A stretch of 64,000 nt of DNA from Hybos culiciformis (Eukaryota; Arthropoda; Insecta; Diptera; Hybotidae). A program made the translations under genes and the position numbers. The notes under the pieces were generated by a model that saw only the letters and a program-made list of their open reading frames with translations, was not told the DNA's origin and made no database searches. Positions 1 through 11,697 of this stretch are shown piece by piece. The stretch's first letter is position 1. Every line of letters starts with the position of its first letter. The stretch is from contig OZ023273.1 of NCBI GenBank assembly GCA_964007475.1, positions 51,771,525 through 51,835,524 on the forward strand. Reading direction: 5' to 3'.

Positions 1-147
1 CTGCTTCTGAAGCAGTGCATTTTTCTTTACATTCAAAATAACCCAAAACAAACAAAAAAAATTCCCACATAGGTATTTGTTTTTAAATTTTTAAGAAGGT
101 ATACAGCCGCACTGCTTCTGTGGCAGTGCATTTTTCCTTACATTCAA
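1..147. repeat. Direct repeat pair, about 36 bp, 111 bp apart
   Basis: Positions 1-36 and 112-147 are near-identical. Both start CTGCTTCTG, contain GCAGTGCATTTTTC and end TTACATTCAA. They look like two subrepeats of a dispersed element cut by the left edge of the window. A perfect 8-bp hairpin (GGTGCTGC, 6-base loop, GCAGCACC) lies nearby at 452-473. No coding potential is convincing in 1-714. Confidence 0.5.
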
Positions 148-1796
148 GTCATGAAAAAAAACTTAACAGCAATAAAAGTGTAATAAATTGTTCACGAAAA
201 AAAAATTCACTGCCCTGTGAAATTCGCATTTCCAAAAAATCTGTTAAAAAATGTCTGCAGCTATTTTTGAAAAGTACTTTCTGTATTTTCTATATTTCAT
301 TTTCTGTAAGCCTGAAAGTAGGCTACTCTTGTTTATAAAATGTTACATCAATTGCTATACATATTTCATTTAAAAATAATTTTAAGGTAAGAAAAATTCA
401 GAGCTAACAAAAAATTTTATTTATGAGTTTAATTTTTGGAAATTTCTTGAGGGTGCTGCAGTGTCGCAGCACCTATGTACGAGCCGGCGCTGCACAGGAT
501 TAAGTTTTTTCGTTGCGTGCCTTTAATTTTGGAATTTATATAAAAAACTCATATCATTATCAGAGATATACCTATGTAGTAATTATTTCAAAAATATTTT
601 TTAATTCAATGCTAAAATTTATTGTTATATACAATATTGTATTTCTAATAATATTATTATATACATAATAGTGTAAATTTTTTTTCAAAAGAATTGTTAT
701 GAAACATTTAGGTATATAATATCTGTATTCTGTACGTGTATCTGTATCATAAAATTGGAGAAATTTTTTTAAAAAAGGTTTCACAAAAAATAATATGAAA
801 AATTTTTTTTTAATTACTCTCAATCAATTTATTTTTTATTGATCGTCGTCCTTAAAATAATTTTCTAATAAATCATATAATATTAAATATTAAATACTTA
901 CATTATAAATGCCAATCATTTTAACAATAAATTATTGACTTAGGATTAAAAATAATTTTTAAATATTAAAAGCGTCGACCGCAATTCGTTACATCTTATT
1001 ATAAAATATATATTTTATAAATAAATACAGTCATTCTAAGAAATATTCGAATATCTTGTTTATTAAAAAAAACTATTTTCGTTATAAAAATTTTTTTTAA
1101 TTCTAATATGTTGTGATGTTTGATAAATTATTTTTATTCAATATTTTTCTGATAAATCTTTAAAAAAATTTATACATATTTACAGAATTCTATTTAGAAG
1201 TACCTGCGTACTTCTTTTTCTTCTACTTGCTGTTTTTGTATTCTTACAACAATTTACCTACTCTACGGTAGAGAATTTTTTTTTTTTTTTAATTTAATGT
1301 GAAATGATTGATGAATTATAGGCAAATTTTAATAAAAAAAATTTGTTTAGTAAATAAATAAAATATGAAACTTGATTGAGGTGTATTATGAGAATGAATA
1401 TAAAGAAAAAGGTTTGACACAATTTTAATTTCCTTAAGCTCAATGAAGGATTAAAATTCAGATAGAAACACTGATTGATGTACCAAAAATAATTAATGCT
1501 GTGTAAGTTAATGAAAAGTTTCTTTCATACATCGTATCTTAATTCGAAAAAATTTGCTTTACTTTTTATATAATTAATGCTAACGACGTGACTGACGATG
1601 CCCCAATAAAATATTAGTTAAATTTTTGAAATTTAAATAATGAATTTTTTCTATTGTTCTTACAGGCCTAATTAAATTTTAAAAATTAAAAAGTGCGGAC
1701 TTTGTTTTACGTTTTCATGAATTTTATTTGATCCTTCGTAAAATTTTCCCCATAAAAAAAGTAATTAAGTAAATTTTTATGATTATAAAAAAGCGG

Positions 1797-2080
1797 GGCA
1801 GACAGTTGCCCAAATGATATTTGGCTATCTGAAATTTGCCCAATGACATTTGACAATCTGACATTTGCCAATCCGATATTTGAGTCTCCCGTTCCTTTTC
1901 AGACCTTTTCCAAATTGAAACAAATTTATTTCACACTTTATAGGTAAATTTTTTCAACAAAAAAAAAATTTTATTTTTAGCTGAGTATAAGTTTTGTAAA
2001 ACCAAAAAACTGGTCAAATGTTTGTGGGCCAATGTCAGTTTGTCATAATGTCATTCGGGAAACTATCCGGGAATCATAAA
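1797..2080. repeat. Insertion in the gelsolin copy rich in ATTTGCC / GACATTTG words
   Basis: This segment has many short words of the type ATTTGCCCAATGACATTTG and CATTTGCCAATC. I see no counterpart at the matching place in the functional gelsolin intron (about 24.0 kb), so it probably entered the copy after duplication. The words resemble those of the palindromic array at 43460-43808. No boundaries or target duplication could be fixed. Confidence 0.45.
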
Positions 2081-2951
2081 AAAGAACATTTTTATGACTC
2101 ATCTTCTTTATCTTCATGGTTGGACTAATTTATGACACAAAAATACAATATTTATTTTCATTTATTATTATTTTTTATAGTCCATCAAGTTCTTCATAAA
2201 TCGCTAAAAAAAAATGTTTGCAAAAATTTTCTCTACAGCATCCATACCTCATAAGTCATAACAGTTACGTTGTATATATATGTATATATTCTAGATATGT
2301 ATGTATACATGAACATTTGAAAATTTATAAACTCAGTATTTAATGCCATCATCCATTTATGGAGTTTTCAAATAAAATATTCGAAGTAAAGTGAAATAAT
2401 ATAAAAAAAAATTAAATTTTTGATTTGATATTTGATAGACATCAAACACATATTACTTAGAGGTTATAGCGTTGGGCTGGACGGAACGTAGAACGTATTA
2501 ATTTTATTAAGACATGTCAGTGTCGCGACGGCTGTGCAGACTATTGAATTAATATTTTCTTTTTTTGAGGTATGATATACATTTAAAAATGTCAAATTTT
2601 AGGTTTGGATTTCATAAAAGAGGCAAATTTTTATCCAAATTCCAAAATATCAAGCTAAACATTCTATTTATAATATATAAATCTATTTTCTGTATAATCA
2701 AGGAATTACACATATTATTAGAAAATCCTTAACTGGTTTTAATTTTTTTTCTATTTATGTACCTACCGTAAATTCAATTGGAAAAAATCCCTTTTATGCT
2801 GCCAATTTTAAGATACGAAAAAGAATCAATATAACGATAATAAACTTTACCTTGTCAATTATTTTTAATAAAATGGCTTCATAAAATTTAATATATTTTT
2901 ATCCGTGAACAAAAAATGTTTGATTTTATCTCTTATTTTTTACATTTTCAG

Positions 2952-3026
2952 AATTTTAATCCAGTTGCATATCTACCAAGAGATTATTAAAAATTTTACA
3001 CTGAAAACTTATTTATCGTTTTAAAC
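2952..3026 (+). pseudogene. Gelsolin pseudo-exon with premature stop
   Basis: This 75-bp unit equals the third coding exon of gelsolin in length. It would read NFNPVAYLPRDY, stop, KFYTENLFIVLN. Splice sites on both sides are intact (TTTTCAG before it, GTAAGA after it). The stop and the replacement changes show that it no longer encodes gelsolin, although the exon could still be spliced into a transcript. Confidence 0.88.
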
Positions 3027-4562
3027 GTAAGAAAATTATAATAATTTTTACTTGAGTAAAACACTCAGACCCAACCCAAGTTTTACATAAACAAATGCAG
3101 AAAAAACATATATGTTATATTTTCTGTACATATCCTTGCTATGCATAAGGTCAAATCCAACTAGTGAATGACTTCAGCCAGTTTAACTTTTATCATAGCA
3201 AACCTCTCAACATAATACGTGCATCGACATTTTTTAAGGTGTAATAAATTTATTATAAATAATTTTTTTTCATTATTAGGATGAGCACAGAGCTCTATCC
3301 TGACTGTTAAGCAAAATAGAAGAGGTCCTTAAAGTTAAGGAAATTTTCTAAATATAACTTACTTTGATTGATTAGCTTTTTATTGGGTTGATATGTATTT
3401 TATGTAATAGATACATTTTCTTATTTGACTTTTATTTTCCGATTCTGCATTCGAATGCTATTTAACTTTTCAACATTTGATCTTGATCCATTAGATTGGA
3501 AAATTGCTTTCTTTTAAATTATTAAATTCCTTATATGTAAATTTATAAAATCGTTTTTACTAATAGTTTTTTTTTTATTTGAATCTAATGTTTTTTATGC
3601 ATGTAAACTGTACGTACATACTTATTTATGCAGAAATTTTGTCTTGTTTAATTTTATAAAAGAAAAACAAAAATACCAATGGAACATTTTATTTAACATA
3701 TAGACAAAAAGAATAAATTTTCATGTGATGTTAACTTTTTGTTTGGTTCTGATGTTCTGATAAGATTAAGCTGGGTATTCCTATTATATTAAAACAGTTC
3801 AATTACATAATATTTTATCTAATTGTATCCTATTTCTATAGTCATGGCCATATTAAAAACGTTTTACTACTGTACGTACGATTATTAGTATTTTTTTTAA
3901 TAACCTTATAGTTTTCCCTTGAACATATGTTAACAATTAAGATTTGGTGAAGTTACAAAATTATTCACATAATAATTTATTTATAGTTATTAACAAAAAC
4001 AAAAAAGTTCCACAAATTTCTTATAATACTCGCTTCATTAATTTTACTTCCATATTATACTGTTAAAGTATGCCCCAAATTTCTGACACAAATTTTTTTA
4101 TAAACATAATACCAATAGAACAATACCATAGCATGAACAATTGTCATGAAATGATTTCTTTTTAAACTTGTATAGATAAAAATTTATAGAAAAAAATCAA
4201 TTACTAAAGGAATTCCATTAACTTTTTGATGACAAATTAGTATTTAAAAAAAATATATAAACTTTAATGATCCGAAAAAAAAAACTGAATTTATTACAAG
4301 GAATTATACAAGAAATAGAAATTAAATTTAAAGTTTAATCTATATTTTCACCTCTAAGAAAAAATTTTTAATAAATATAATATGATTGCAAAAATACCTT
4401 AATCAGGTCAGGCTTATCGAAAAATTACAACGTATATCAAATCTCTCCCATCAATAGAAAAGTTTATAAAATTTCAGTTTCGAAAAAATAGAAAACTATG
4501 TATGAAATCGCCATCGTCCATGGATCGAAGACGAAATCGCAAATATTGTCTCCAAAAGGCTT

Positions 4563-4762
4563 NNNNNNNNNNNNNNNNNNNNNNNNNNNNNNNNNNNNNN
4601 NNNNNNNNNNNNNNNNNNNNNNNNNNNNNNNNNNNNNNNNNNNNNNNNNNNNNNNNNNNNNNNNNNNNNNNNNNNNNNNNNNNNNNNNNNNNNNNNNNNN
4701 NNNNNNNNNNNNNNNNNNNNNNNNNNNNNNNNNNNNNNNNNNNNNNNNNNNNNNNNNNNNNN
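4563..4762. other. Assembly gap (200 N)
   Basis: Exactly 200 undetermined bases. The round number suggests a scaffold gap of arbitrary or estimated size. The 60 bases before it (about 4500-4562) are noticeably more GC-rich than their surroundings, so a repeat may have broken the assembly here. Confidence 0.98.
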
Positions 4763-7178
4763 AAGTGATAATATTCGTCATATATTGAATGATGAATATT
4801 ATGTGAAATTAATACTCAATTTATAAGAAGCGGAAACCATTATTTTGTGAAAATATAACAAGGCATCATTATTATTATTATTATATGTATACATCTGTAA
4901 TTCATTTTCATTTCAAGGTTTTTCCTTACGAGTGATTCTTTATTATATTAACTTAACATAGTCCTTATGTGTATAAAAAGAAATATGAAATATTGTTCTA
5001 AAAAATATTAGTATTATTATACATACTGAAAAGGAAAAGTTTGAAAATTTTTTCTTTCAATAAAGATTATTCTATATAGTCAATATATTATGTATATAAT
5101 TTGAGGGAATATTAATAAAATTTCATTTATATCCACGAATAAAGATGTACATTGTATCTTAATATTATAGATTTTATAACTTTACACAGAATCAATCTAC
5201 TTCATCTACCCTGTATATCAAGAATTGTTGAACAAAAAAAAATTTCATATATATATAGTTGTATATATAGACAATGATTAAAAACATTCCTAAGTGATAT
5301 AATCTATTTTAAATTCTTAATGAATCTAGATTTTAAATTAGTTTTTCAATATTCTAATACGTATGCAGAACATACTTATATCTATATCTAATGTAACACA
5401 ATTATATAAAACAACTTTGATGTCGAAATTCCTTCAATTAAATTTAAAATATTTTCTAAAATTAAGGTTGAACTCTTTTGAAAATTCAGCAATTTCCTAT
5501 AAATTATTAAGTTATTTTACATAAAATTCTGTATCTACTTTTGTAAATATACAAAAGTAATTAAATTACTTTCTCTAAATTTAGTTCACTGAAAAAAATC
5601 GATAAATGATTATTAAAAAAAAACGTAGTTCAAAATTATCATCATTAATAACTTTTTTAGGAGCAGCGGTGCGACATTAAAGCGTTTAAGTTACGAAAAG
5701 TTTATTAGTAGTATTAGTATTGTATAATTATTTCAGTCATCTACAAAAGACGTATTTAGAAATATTCCTAGCACCTTTATAAAGTCTCGTAGCTCATAAA
5801 ATCTCATGAACTAGTAAGATAAATATTAACGTTGGTTAAAATTCTGTTTGATTTAAATTATAAAATTTTTAACCTCTAAAATTAAAAGAAAATCTAGAAA
5901 ACGTTATCTAGATAATATTAAAAAAACTTGAAACTATTTTTGGACACAAATTTTAATACAACTTTTGAAGAAAATTTTTGATAAATTTTTCTCGGTCTTT
6001 TGTGTGAAAAAAAAAGCCAAAAAAATAAACTTTTTTAAGTTAATTTCTTCGTTTCATCCTTCCAAGCAATAAAAACATTGCTTTTTTTTTTAATTTCCTT
6101 TTTTCGTTGCAAAAAAAATTATATTAAATGTATTTATTTAAAATTTTTTTTTTTTATTCTCATTTTGTAATTATATAGAAGAAGAGAATTTTTCTTTTTA
6201 TCAATAAAACTTTGAAAAGTAACATAATTAATTTAATGTTATCATTTTCTTTTCGGTTTTTCACCTACAATTTTATTAATTCATGATTTTAACAGAAAAA
6301 CAAAAAAATATTCACCCTTTTTATTTTATTTTTAAATTTAAGCTTTTAAACTTTTTAAAGGCAATGAACAAACTTATCAATCTGGACAAAATTGGAATTA
6401 CGGATGGTAAAAAAGATTAAAGGAAAAAAATGAATATTTAAACACGTTTAATACAATTCTGTTATATAATGAAATTGTATTATTTAAGTATATTTTTTCC
6501 TTTTCTTACGTATGATGTTATTTAAATGAAAATTAGAAGAAATTTGTTTAGAACTTATTTTCACAAGTATATCTCAGACTTTGTAAAAATTATTTTTATA
6601 ATTTGGCAGCATTTTTATTAATTTCATTAGAAACATTTATTAAAGTTGAAATCAGCGCTTAATTATGTTTCATTTTAAAATTCTATGAATTACAATTTTA
6701 TAATTAGTGGACGAAAATAAACTATGCATAATTCTTTATTGATATATTCTAAACATAGAAAAAAATTCAAAAAAATTAATCTGATAATATTATCCCACAA
6801 CTATCCTGTTTGGATTTAGTCTAATTGAAATACTTTATTCACGTAATGATTTTCTTTTTTTTCCTATGTACAATATTTTCAAGAAAAACTTATTTCATTT
6901 TGAAGGTTGAGTTGCTATTGAGAAAATCTTTTTTCTAATGCAAAAAAAAAAATATTTTTTTTTTTCGCTTTTACTTTTAATATTTAATTTTATTTTCCAA
7001 CTAAAAAAACACAGGGAAAATTGTATCTTATATAAGTACTTTTGAAGTTATACTCATTAAAAATTAAATTGATTAATATTAAATTTTAGAATCAAATACA
7101 ATTTTTTTTTTTAAGAATCTGGCTATTTTAAAAGGATCTAGCTATACAGGAATAGTATAATATAGTTTCTTCTATATA
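4763..7178. other. AT-rich spacer without recognised gene
   Basis: Long A and T runs and no reading frame with recognisable protein content. I see no RNA gene or clear transposon end. Confidence 0.6.
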
Positions 7179-7186
7179 CTATAGAC

Positions 7187-8127
7187 CAACGGTTCCCAAA
7201 GTGTGGTGCGCGTACCACTAGTGGTACATTACGCTTAGGCCAGTGGTACAATATTTTCTTCTATTACAAACTAATTGATTTTATTTATTAATTGTTTCGT
7301 ATATGAAAAATTAATAATTTTTTTAATTGAACTTTCTAAAAATTCGCACTTTTTTTTTCTTTCTGAAAAAAATTTAGATGCGTTTTCAGAGGTAGAAAGA
7401 GATCAGTTATCAGAAATTTCTTGTAATGGTGATTTAAAACTTGAATTTAAACAGCAAAATTTAAGATATTTTTGGTTCCAACGACGGTCTTATTTATTTT
7501 ATTGTTATTTAAAAGAATTTGCTTAAGGCTATCAACACATAAAGGTTTTTTTAAGCCCTACTTATTTATAATTTTTAAAGAACATTTTTACTTTATAGTT
7601 AGTTGTAAGTTATTTTGTATAATATTATATTATACAAAGAGTTATTAATTTTTAATAATAGATTATTTTTCAAAAAAAAAATGTTTTTTTTTTCTTAATA
7701 TTTTTTTCTTTTTTTGTCTACTTATATACTAAAATTCATTTTATTTCTTATTCATCTAGTAGAGGGTTTTTTTTTTTTTTTTAAATTAATCTTAATATGA
7801 AATTAGTCTTAATATGAAGCAATTTCTTCTAAAGCTTTGAAATTTTTGATTCCATTTGTTTCATCATATTTATGTGAAGTCTGATTTTCCGCAATATTGA
7901 GTATTAAAAATAATTTCAAAACTCGTTTAAACCTTACGTTTAAAATTAACTAAAATTGAACTTAATATTACATATTTAATGGGCAACAAACAACTTCATC
8001 CTTCACATTAACTACAATGTAAAAATGTAGTTTATTATTTTAAAAATTTCTGATTTTTATGCAGTGGTACGTATATTTAAGAAAAGTATATTGATGGTAC
8101 AATAGAGAAAAAGTTTGGTAACCGCTG
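7187..8127 (+). mobile_element. hAT DNA transposon (ZBED/Buster-like remnant), 941 bp
   Basis: The ends are inverted repeats: CAACGGTTCCCAAA on the left and, read on the other strand, CAGCGGTTACCAAA on the right. The element is flanked by a perfect 8-bp target duplication, CTATAGAC, at 7179-7186 and 8128-8135. Subterminal words (GTACCACTAGTGGTAC, GTGGTACG) recur near both ends. An 8-bp duplication with such ends is diagnostic of the hAT superfamily. The interior holds a broken transposase tail, about 7365-7526, reading LDAFSEVERDQLSEISCNGD, a motif familiar from ZBED-type hAT transposases. There is no complete transposase, so it is a deletion derivative that depended on an enzyme made elsewhere. 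Confidence 0.9.
7275..7526 (+). pseudogene. hAT (ZBED-like) transposase C-terminal remnant
   Basis: The frame from about 7365 carries LDAFSEVERDQLSEISCNGD followed by LKLEF and YFW. As I recall the family, this lies just before the C-terminal dimerisation region of ZBED/Buster-type hAT transposases. The upstream part of the frame is low-complexity and not recognisable, and the frame ends before the dimerisation motif. It is a broken fragment inside the 7187-8127 transposon, without function on its own. Confidence 0.6.
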
Positions 8128-9114
8128 CTATAGACTATAGAGACCTGATATTCATAATTTACAATAATTAACAACTCAATTATTGTAATTTTTTTTTTTT
8201 TTTGATATTTCTTAGTATTCAACATTTTTTGTATATTAGCTCTCTTTTTATATTACATCTCAGATTCAAAATGGCATATTAAAAAAAATTATACAAACAT
8301 AAAATTACTGAAATGGATTAATATTTTATTAAATTAAGAAAATAAAATACTTTATCACGAAGTATAAAGATAAACACATTTAAATTAATTAGTCTATTAT
8401 TTGAATTTAATTAAATTATTTACTCGAGTTATCTCATTACATATAGCAAAGCAAGACATAAATTTAATTATGAAAACAGCCTTACCTCACGTTTATAAAT
8501 GGATTAGCAATATAAGAGAGATTAAGATTACACATTTTCATATAAAATTTTATGAACAATCATAATATCTTAAATTTTCTCAAGTTTTCTTTCTGTACAT
8601 GTATTATTTTGATTTTTTAATTTTATCATATGTTATTATATCTTTTGTGCTTTTAATTAGATATATAGGCACTAATTTTATCAAATCAAATTATTTAATA
8701 TGTTATTTAATATTTTTAATCATTATATTTGCTGTATTTATTTGTATTTTTAATGTGATGTAAAATTTTCTTAAACATTCTATGTACAAGTACATTTATT
8801 ATTATGAAAGAAAATGAATATGATATTGAAAGCTTTGAATAACCCATTCAACAAATTGTTAATTGGACATACACTTTAATTTCATAGAATCATATTATTC
8901 AATATTTAATGGCTCACAATATTCTGAATTTATTTATAATTTTAAAGTGCGCTGTCAAATTCCTTTAACATTCTAAGTAAAAGTACATTACTTATAAATG
9001 TGGGTTTTAGCAAATGGAATGTATGTTATTGAAAACTTGAAATAATCTTTCTACAAGATATTACATTGAATCAAGAGAATATTAACAATCATGAGAAATA
9101 AGTAGTATGAGATG

Positions 9115-10277
9115 CAGCGGCGGACTGGCAGTCGGGCATACCGGGCAAATGCCCGGTGGGCCGACAGTTTTTTTAATATAATATATTCTTTACAAGCTTA
9201 CGAATCTAGAATAAAAGTAATATTTTAATAATTTGATTATCCAAGAAGGAATTCTCTAAATTAAACAATTACATATTTAAATTGTTGCGGCCGATTTCAT
9301 AAGATTTATTTCTTTAAATAAGTGTTAGTTTACTTTTTGAGGCCACAATTATTATTAAATCGTACACGAATTTGTCTGTCTGTATTTTGACCATTTTCAA
9401 CACTCTCGTATCCCGCTTTTCGTCATGACAGCGAGCTGAAATTTGGCACACATGTTCATATCGCGTGACAATTGAATCTATCAAAATTTGAACCGGAAAT
9501 TTTCATTGAAAACCCGGAAAATTCGGAAAAATTATTTGAAAATTTGGTACAAATTTGATTAGTGATAAATCCATTTCAGGAAAAATGCAGAGTTTTCCGA
9601 TTTTTCCGAAAAAATTTCCGATAAAAAAGTTTTCTAAATTATGCAGGATCAAGTTACCTATTAACTGGCATCATTACTTTCTCTCCGACAATGGTGAAAA
9701 CTTGCAGAAAAAATCTAGGAAAGTTCAGGTAAAATGTTTTTCCGGAGTTCTCCGTTTGAGCGTTTTGAAACCTGAGACAAAGTTCTATAGCGTAATGAGT
9801 TGTATAAAGTTGCTTTTGTGGAAAACTCCATGGAAAACCCCGAAAAGCGGGAAAATCATCGGAAAAATTTTCATCGGTATGATCAGTTATAAATCTTCAA
9901 CAACCATAAAAACTTTCATGAAAAATGGAGGAAAATTTGTAAAAACAATTTACTTAACGTGAAAAAGACAGAAAATAAAAATAAATAAAAAACGAGTTTT
10001 TAAACAAAACTGAGGCCAAGTCGCATGAAAAAGTAGAAAATAAATTTTTCTTCATACACAGAGGTAGACTCAGATTTTTTGATTGGGACATAGAACATAG
10101 ATGCATAAAAATTTTGCATAAGCTTATTTTTTAAATGCTAATGAGTTAGATTTAGGAAATTTATTATTTTCTAAGCAAATTTCATTACAACGCTCTTAAA
10201 AGACTTTAAAGACGTGACATATTGCAACGAATAATTTTGAAATGCCCGGGCCGAATTTTGGTGCCAGTCCGCCCCTG
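9115..10277. mobile_element. hAT DNA transposon, non-autonomous, 1163 bp
   Basis: The terminal inverted repeats CAGCGGCGGACTGGCA and (opposite strand) CAGGGGCGGACTGGCA differ at one base. The perfect 8-bp target duplication ATGAGATG lies at 9107-9114 and 10278-10285. A subterminal GGGCAAATGCCCGG palindrome follows the left end, and AATGCCCGGGCC precedes the right end. The interior has an open stretch at 9555-9962 (+) that does not resemble a transposase and is rich in F, K and P from repeated TTTCCG/GGAAAA words, so I do not call it a gene. Confidence 0.92.
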
Positions 10278-10285
10278 ATGAGATG

Positions 10286-11662
10286 TCTAATGCCGCATTG
10301 CCAAAAATTTATCAAATGTCAAATGTGTTTGAATGCTTTATATTTTAATTTCAATATGTATTTTCAATAACCCTTTCACCAAACGGCTTACTGATGAATT
10401 CAAAATGATTCCTTCATATAAAATTTAAAACTGGTTTTGTATCCAAAACAACATCTCATATACTTTATTATCTCTGCTAATATTCTTCAAAATTCTGAGA
10501 ACATTATTTTAGTGATCGCCAATGATATTTTTTGGCATTATTTGATTATTGAAAAAAAAAAAAATTACAAATAAAAAAAATATATATATGTATATATGTT
10601 TATATAAAAAACATAAGTCTATTGAAAATATAATCGTGTATATTTTCTTTTCAAATCTATTTTAAATTTAAATTAAAGATCTATTAAAATTATCTGCAAA
10701 TACTCGTTTTCAAATAAGCTTCAAATATCTATACCTACACCTGCATTATTTCTTTTCAATTTTTTTTTATTTATTATATTATATTTTATACATATATAAA
10801 TAATTTCGTTTATTTTATTTCACATACGCTTTTTCAATTTCCTGTTTATTCGAGATATCATTAATAAATTTCTTCCTAATTCTGTTCAAGTATTATTATT
10901 CATTTTGACGTAATTATTTCAACGGATTTTCTTTTTTTATCTTTATTTTCCCATGATTGTTAAGAGGAAAAACTCGCATAAATGAATAAAAAAAATATTT
11001 TTTTATACTTCTTTAACAGAATTGTTCACAAAGATTGAAAAAAAAGAAAACATACATATTATACAAATATCAAATTATATGTTTTTTTCATAAGTTATAA
11101 ATATAAATTAATACCTATTATGTGTTTATGCTTGGGGTTTGAAATAATTGCGATTCGCATATAAGAGGGCACAAAATAAACCTTTCACGTAGCCTAATAT
11201 TATTTAAAAATAATTTCAAAAGAATATTTATTATTTCAATTTACTTAAAATGTTAAATTTCAATTGTGATGTCTAAATAGAATAACTTTAAATTTTAAGC
11301 CGTTAAGTACAAACATTTTTCGCAATTATTTAATAATACCTACACCTTGTTCTATTATTATTAAAATTATTAAACATATAAATTTAAATTTTTGGATTTT
11401 AGTTTAAAAATTCGATTTTCTGAAAACTTGGTTCGAATACTATTTATATACGATTTCAATTCATAAATTTTCAAATACAATGCTGATCGACGTTAAAATT
11501 GATTTGCTCAATAAAAAGTTTTTAGAAAAATGTTTAAATTCAGAAAATGATTTGATTAAATTTATTATAGAAAATTAAAGATTATGATCATGATGTAGAT
11601 ATGTATATATGTTTAGTTAGACGTAGTTAGATAGGTTTAAGGTAGGTTTTTAATTGTTTAAG

Positions 11663-11697
<35 letters not shown>

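Larger units (their letters stand above)
715..3850 (+). pseudogene. Decayed inverted partial copy of the gelsolin gene
   Basis: This stretch matches the reverse complement of about 25145-22000, which lies inside the gelsolin gene, and the blocks stay in order. Examples are 820-1060 against 24830-25040, 2100-2240 against 23840-24000, 2775-2870 against 23165-23270, 3421-3500 against 22397-22477, and 3600-3700 against 22180-22300. The 75-bp gelsolin exon (22999-23073) has a counterpart at 2952-3026 with 7 differences by eye, the same AG acceptor and GTAAG donor, and an in-frame TAA (GATTATTAA replaces GATTATGGA). A second, more decayed exon relic lies at about 3710-3845 and keeps recognisable pieces of the [10 protein letters not shown] exon. 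Introns are about as similar as exons (6 differences in 80 bp in one block), so this is a DNA-level duplication, not a processed copy. The matching N-terminal exons would lie left of the window, and no later exon is visible before the gap. Confidence 0.85.

Noticed and set aside
4498..4788. Open frames running through the N gap
   Set aside because: They exist only because N codons are not counted as stops.
9555..9962. 135-codon open frame inside the second hAT element
   Set aside because: It has no resemblance to a transposase or other known protein, and its composition follows repeated TTTCCG/GGAAAA words of the element.
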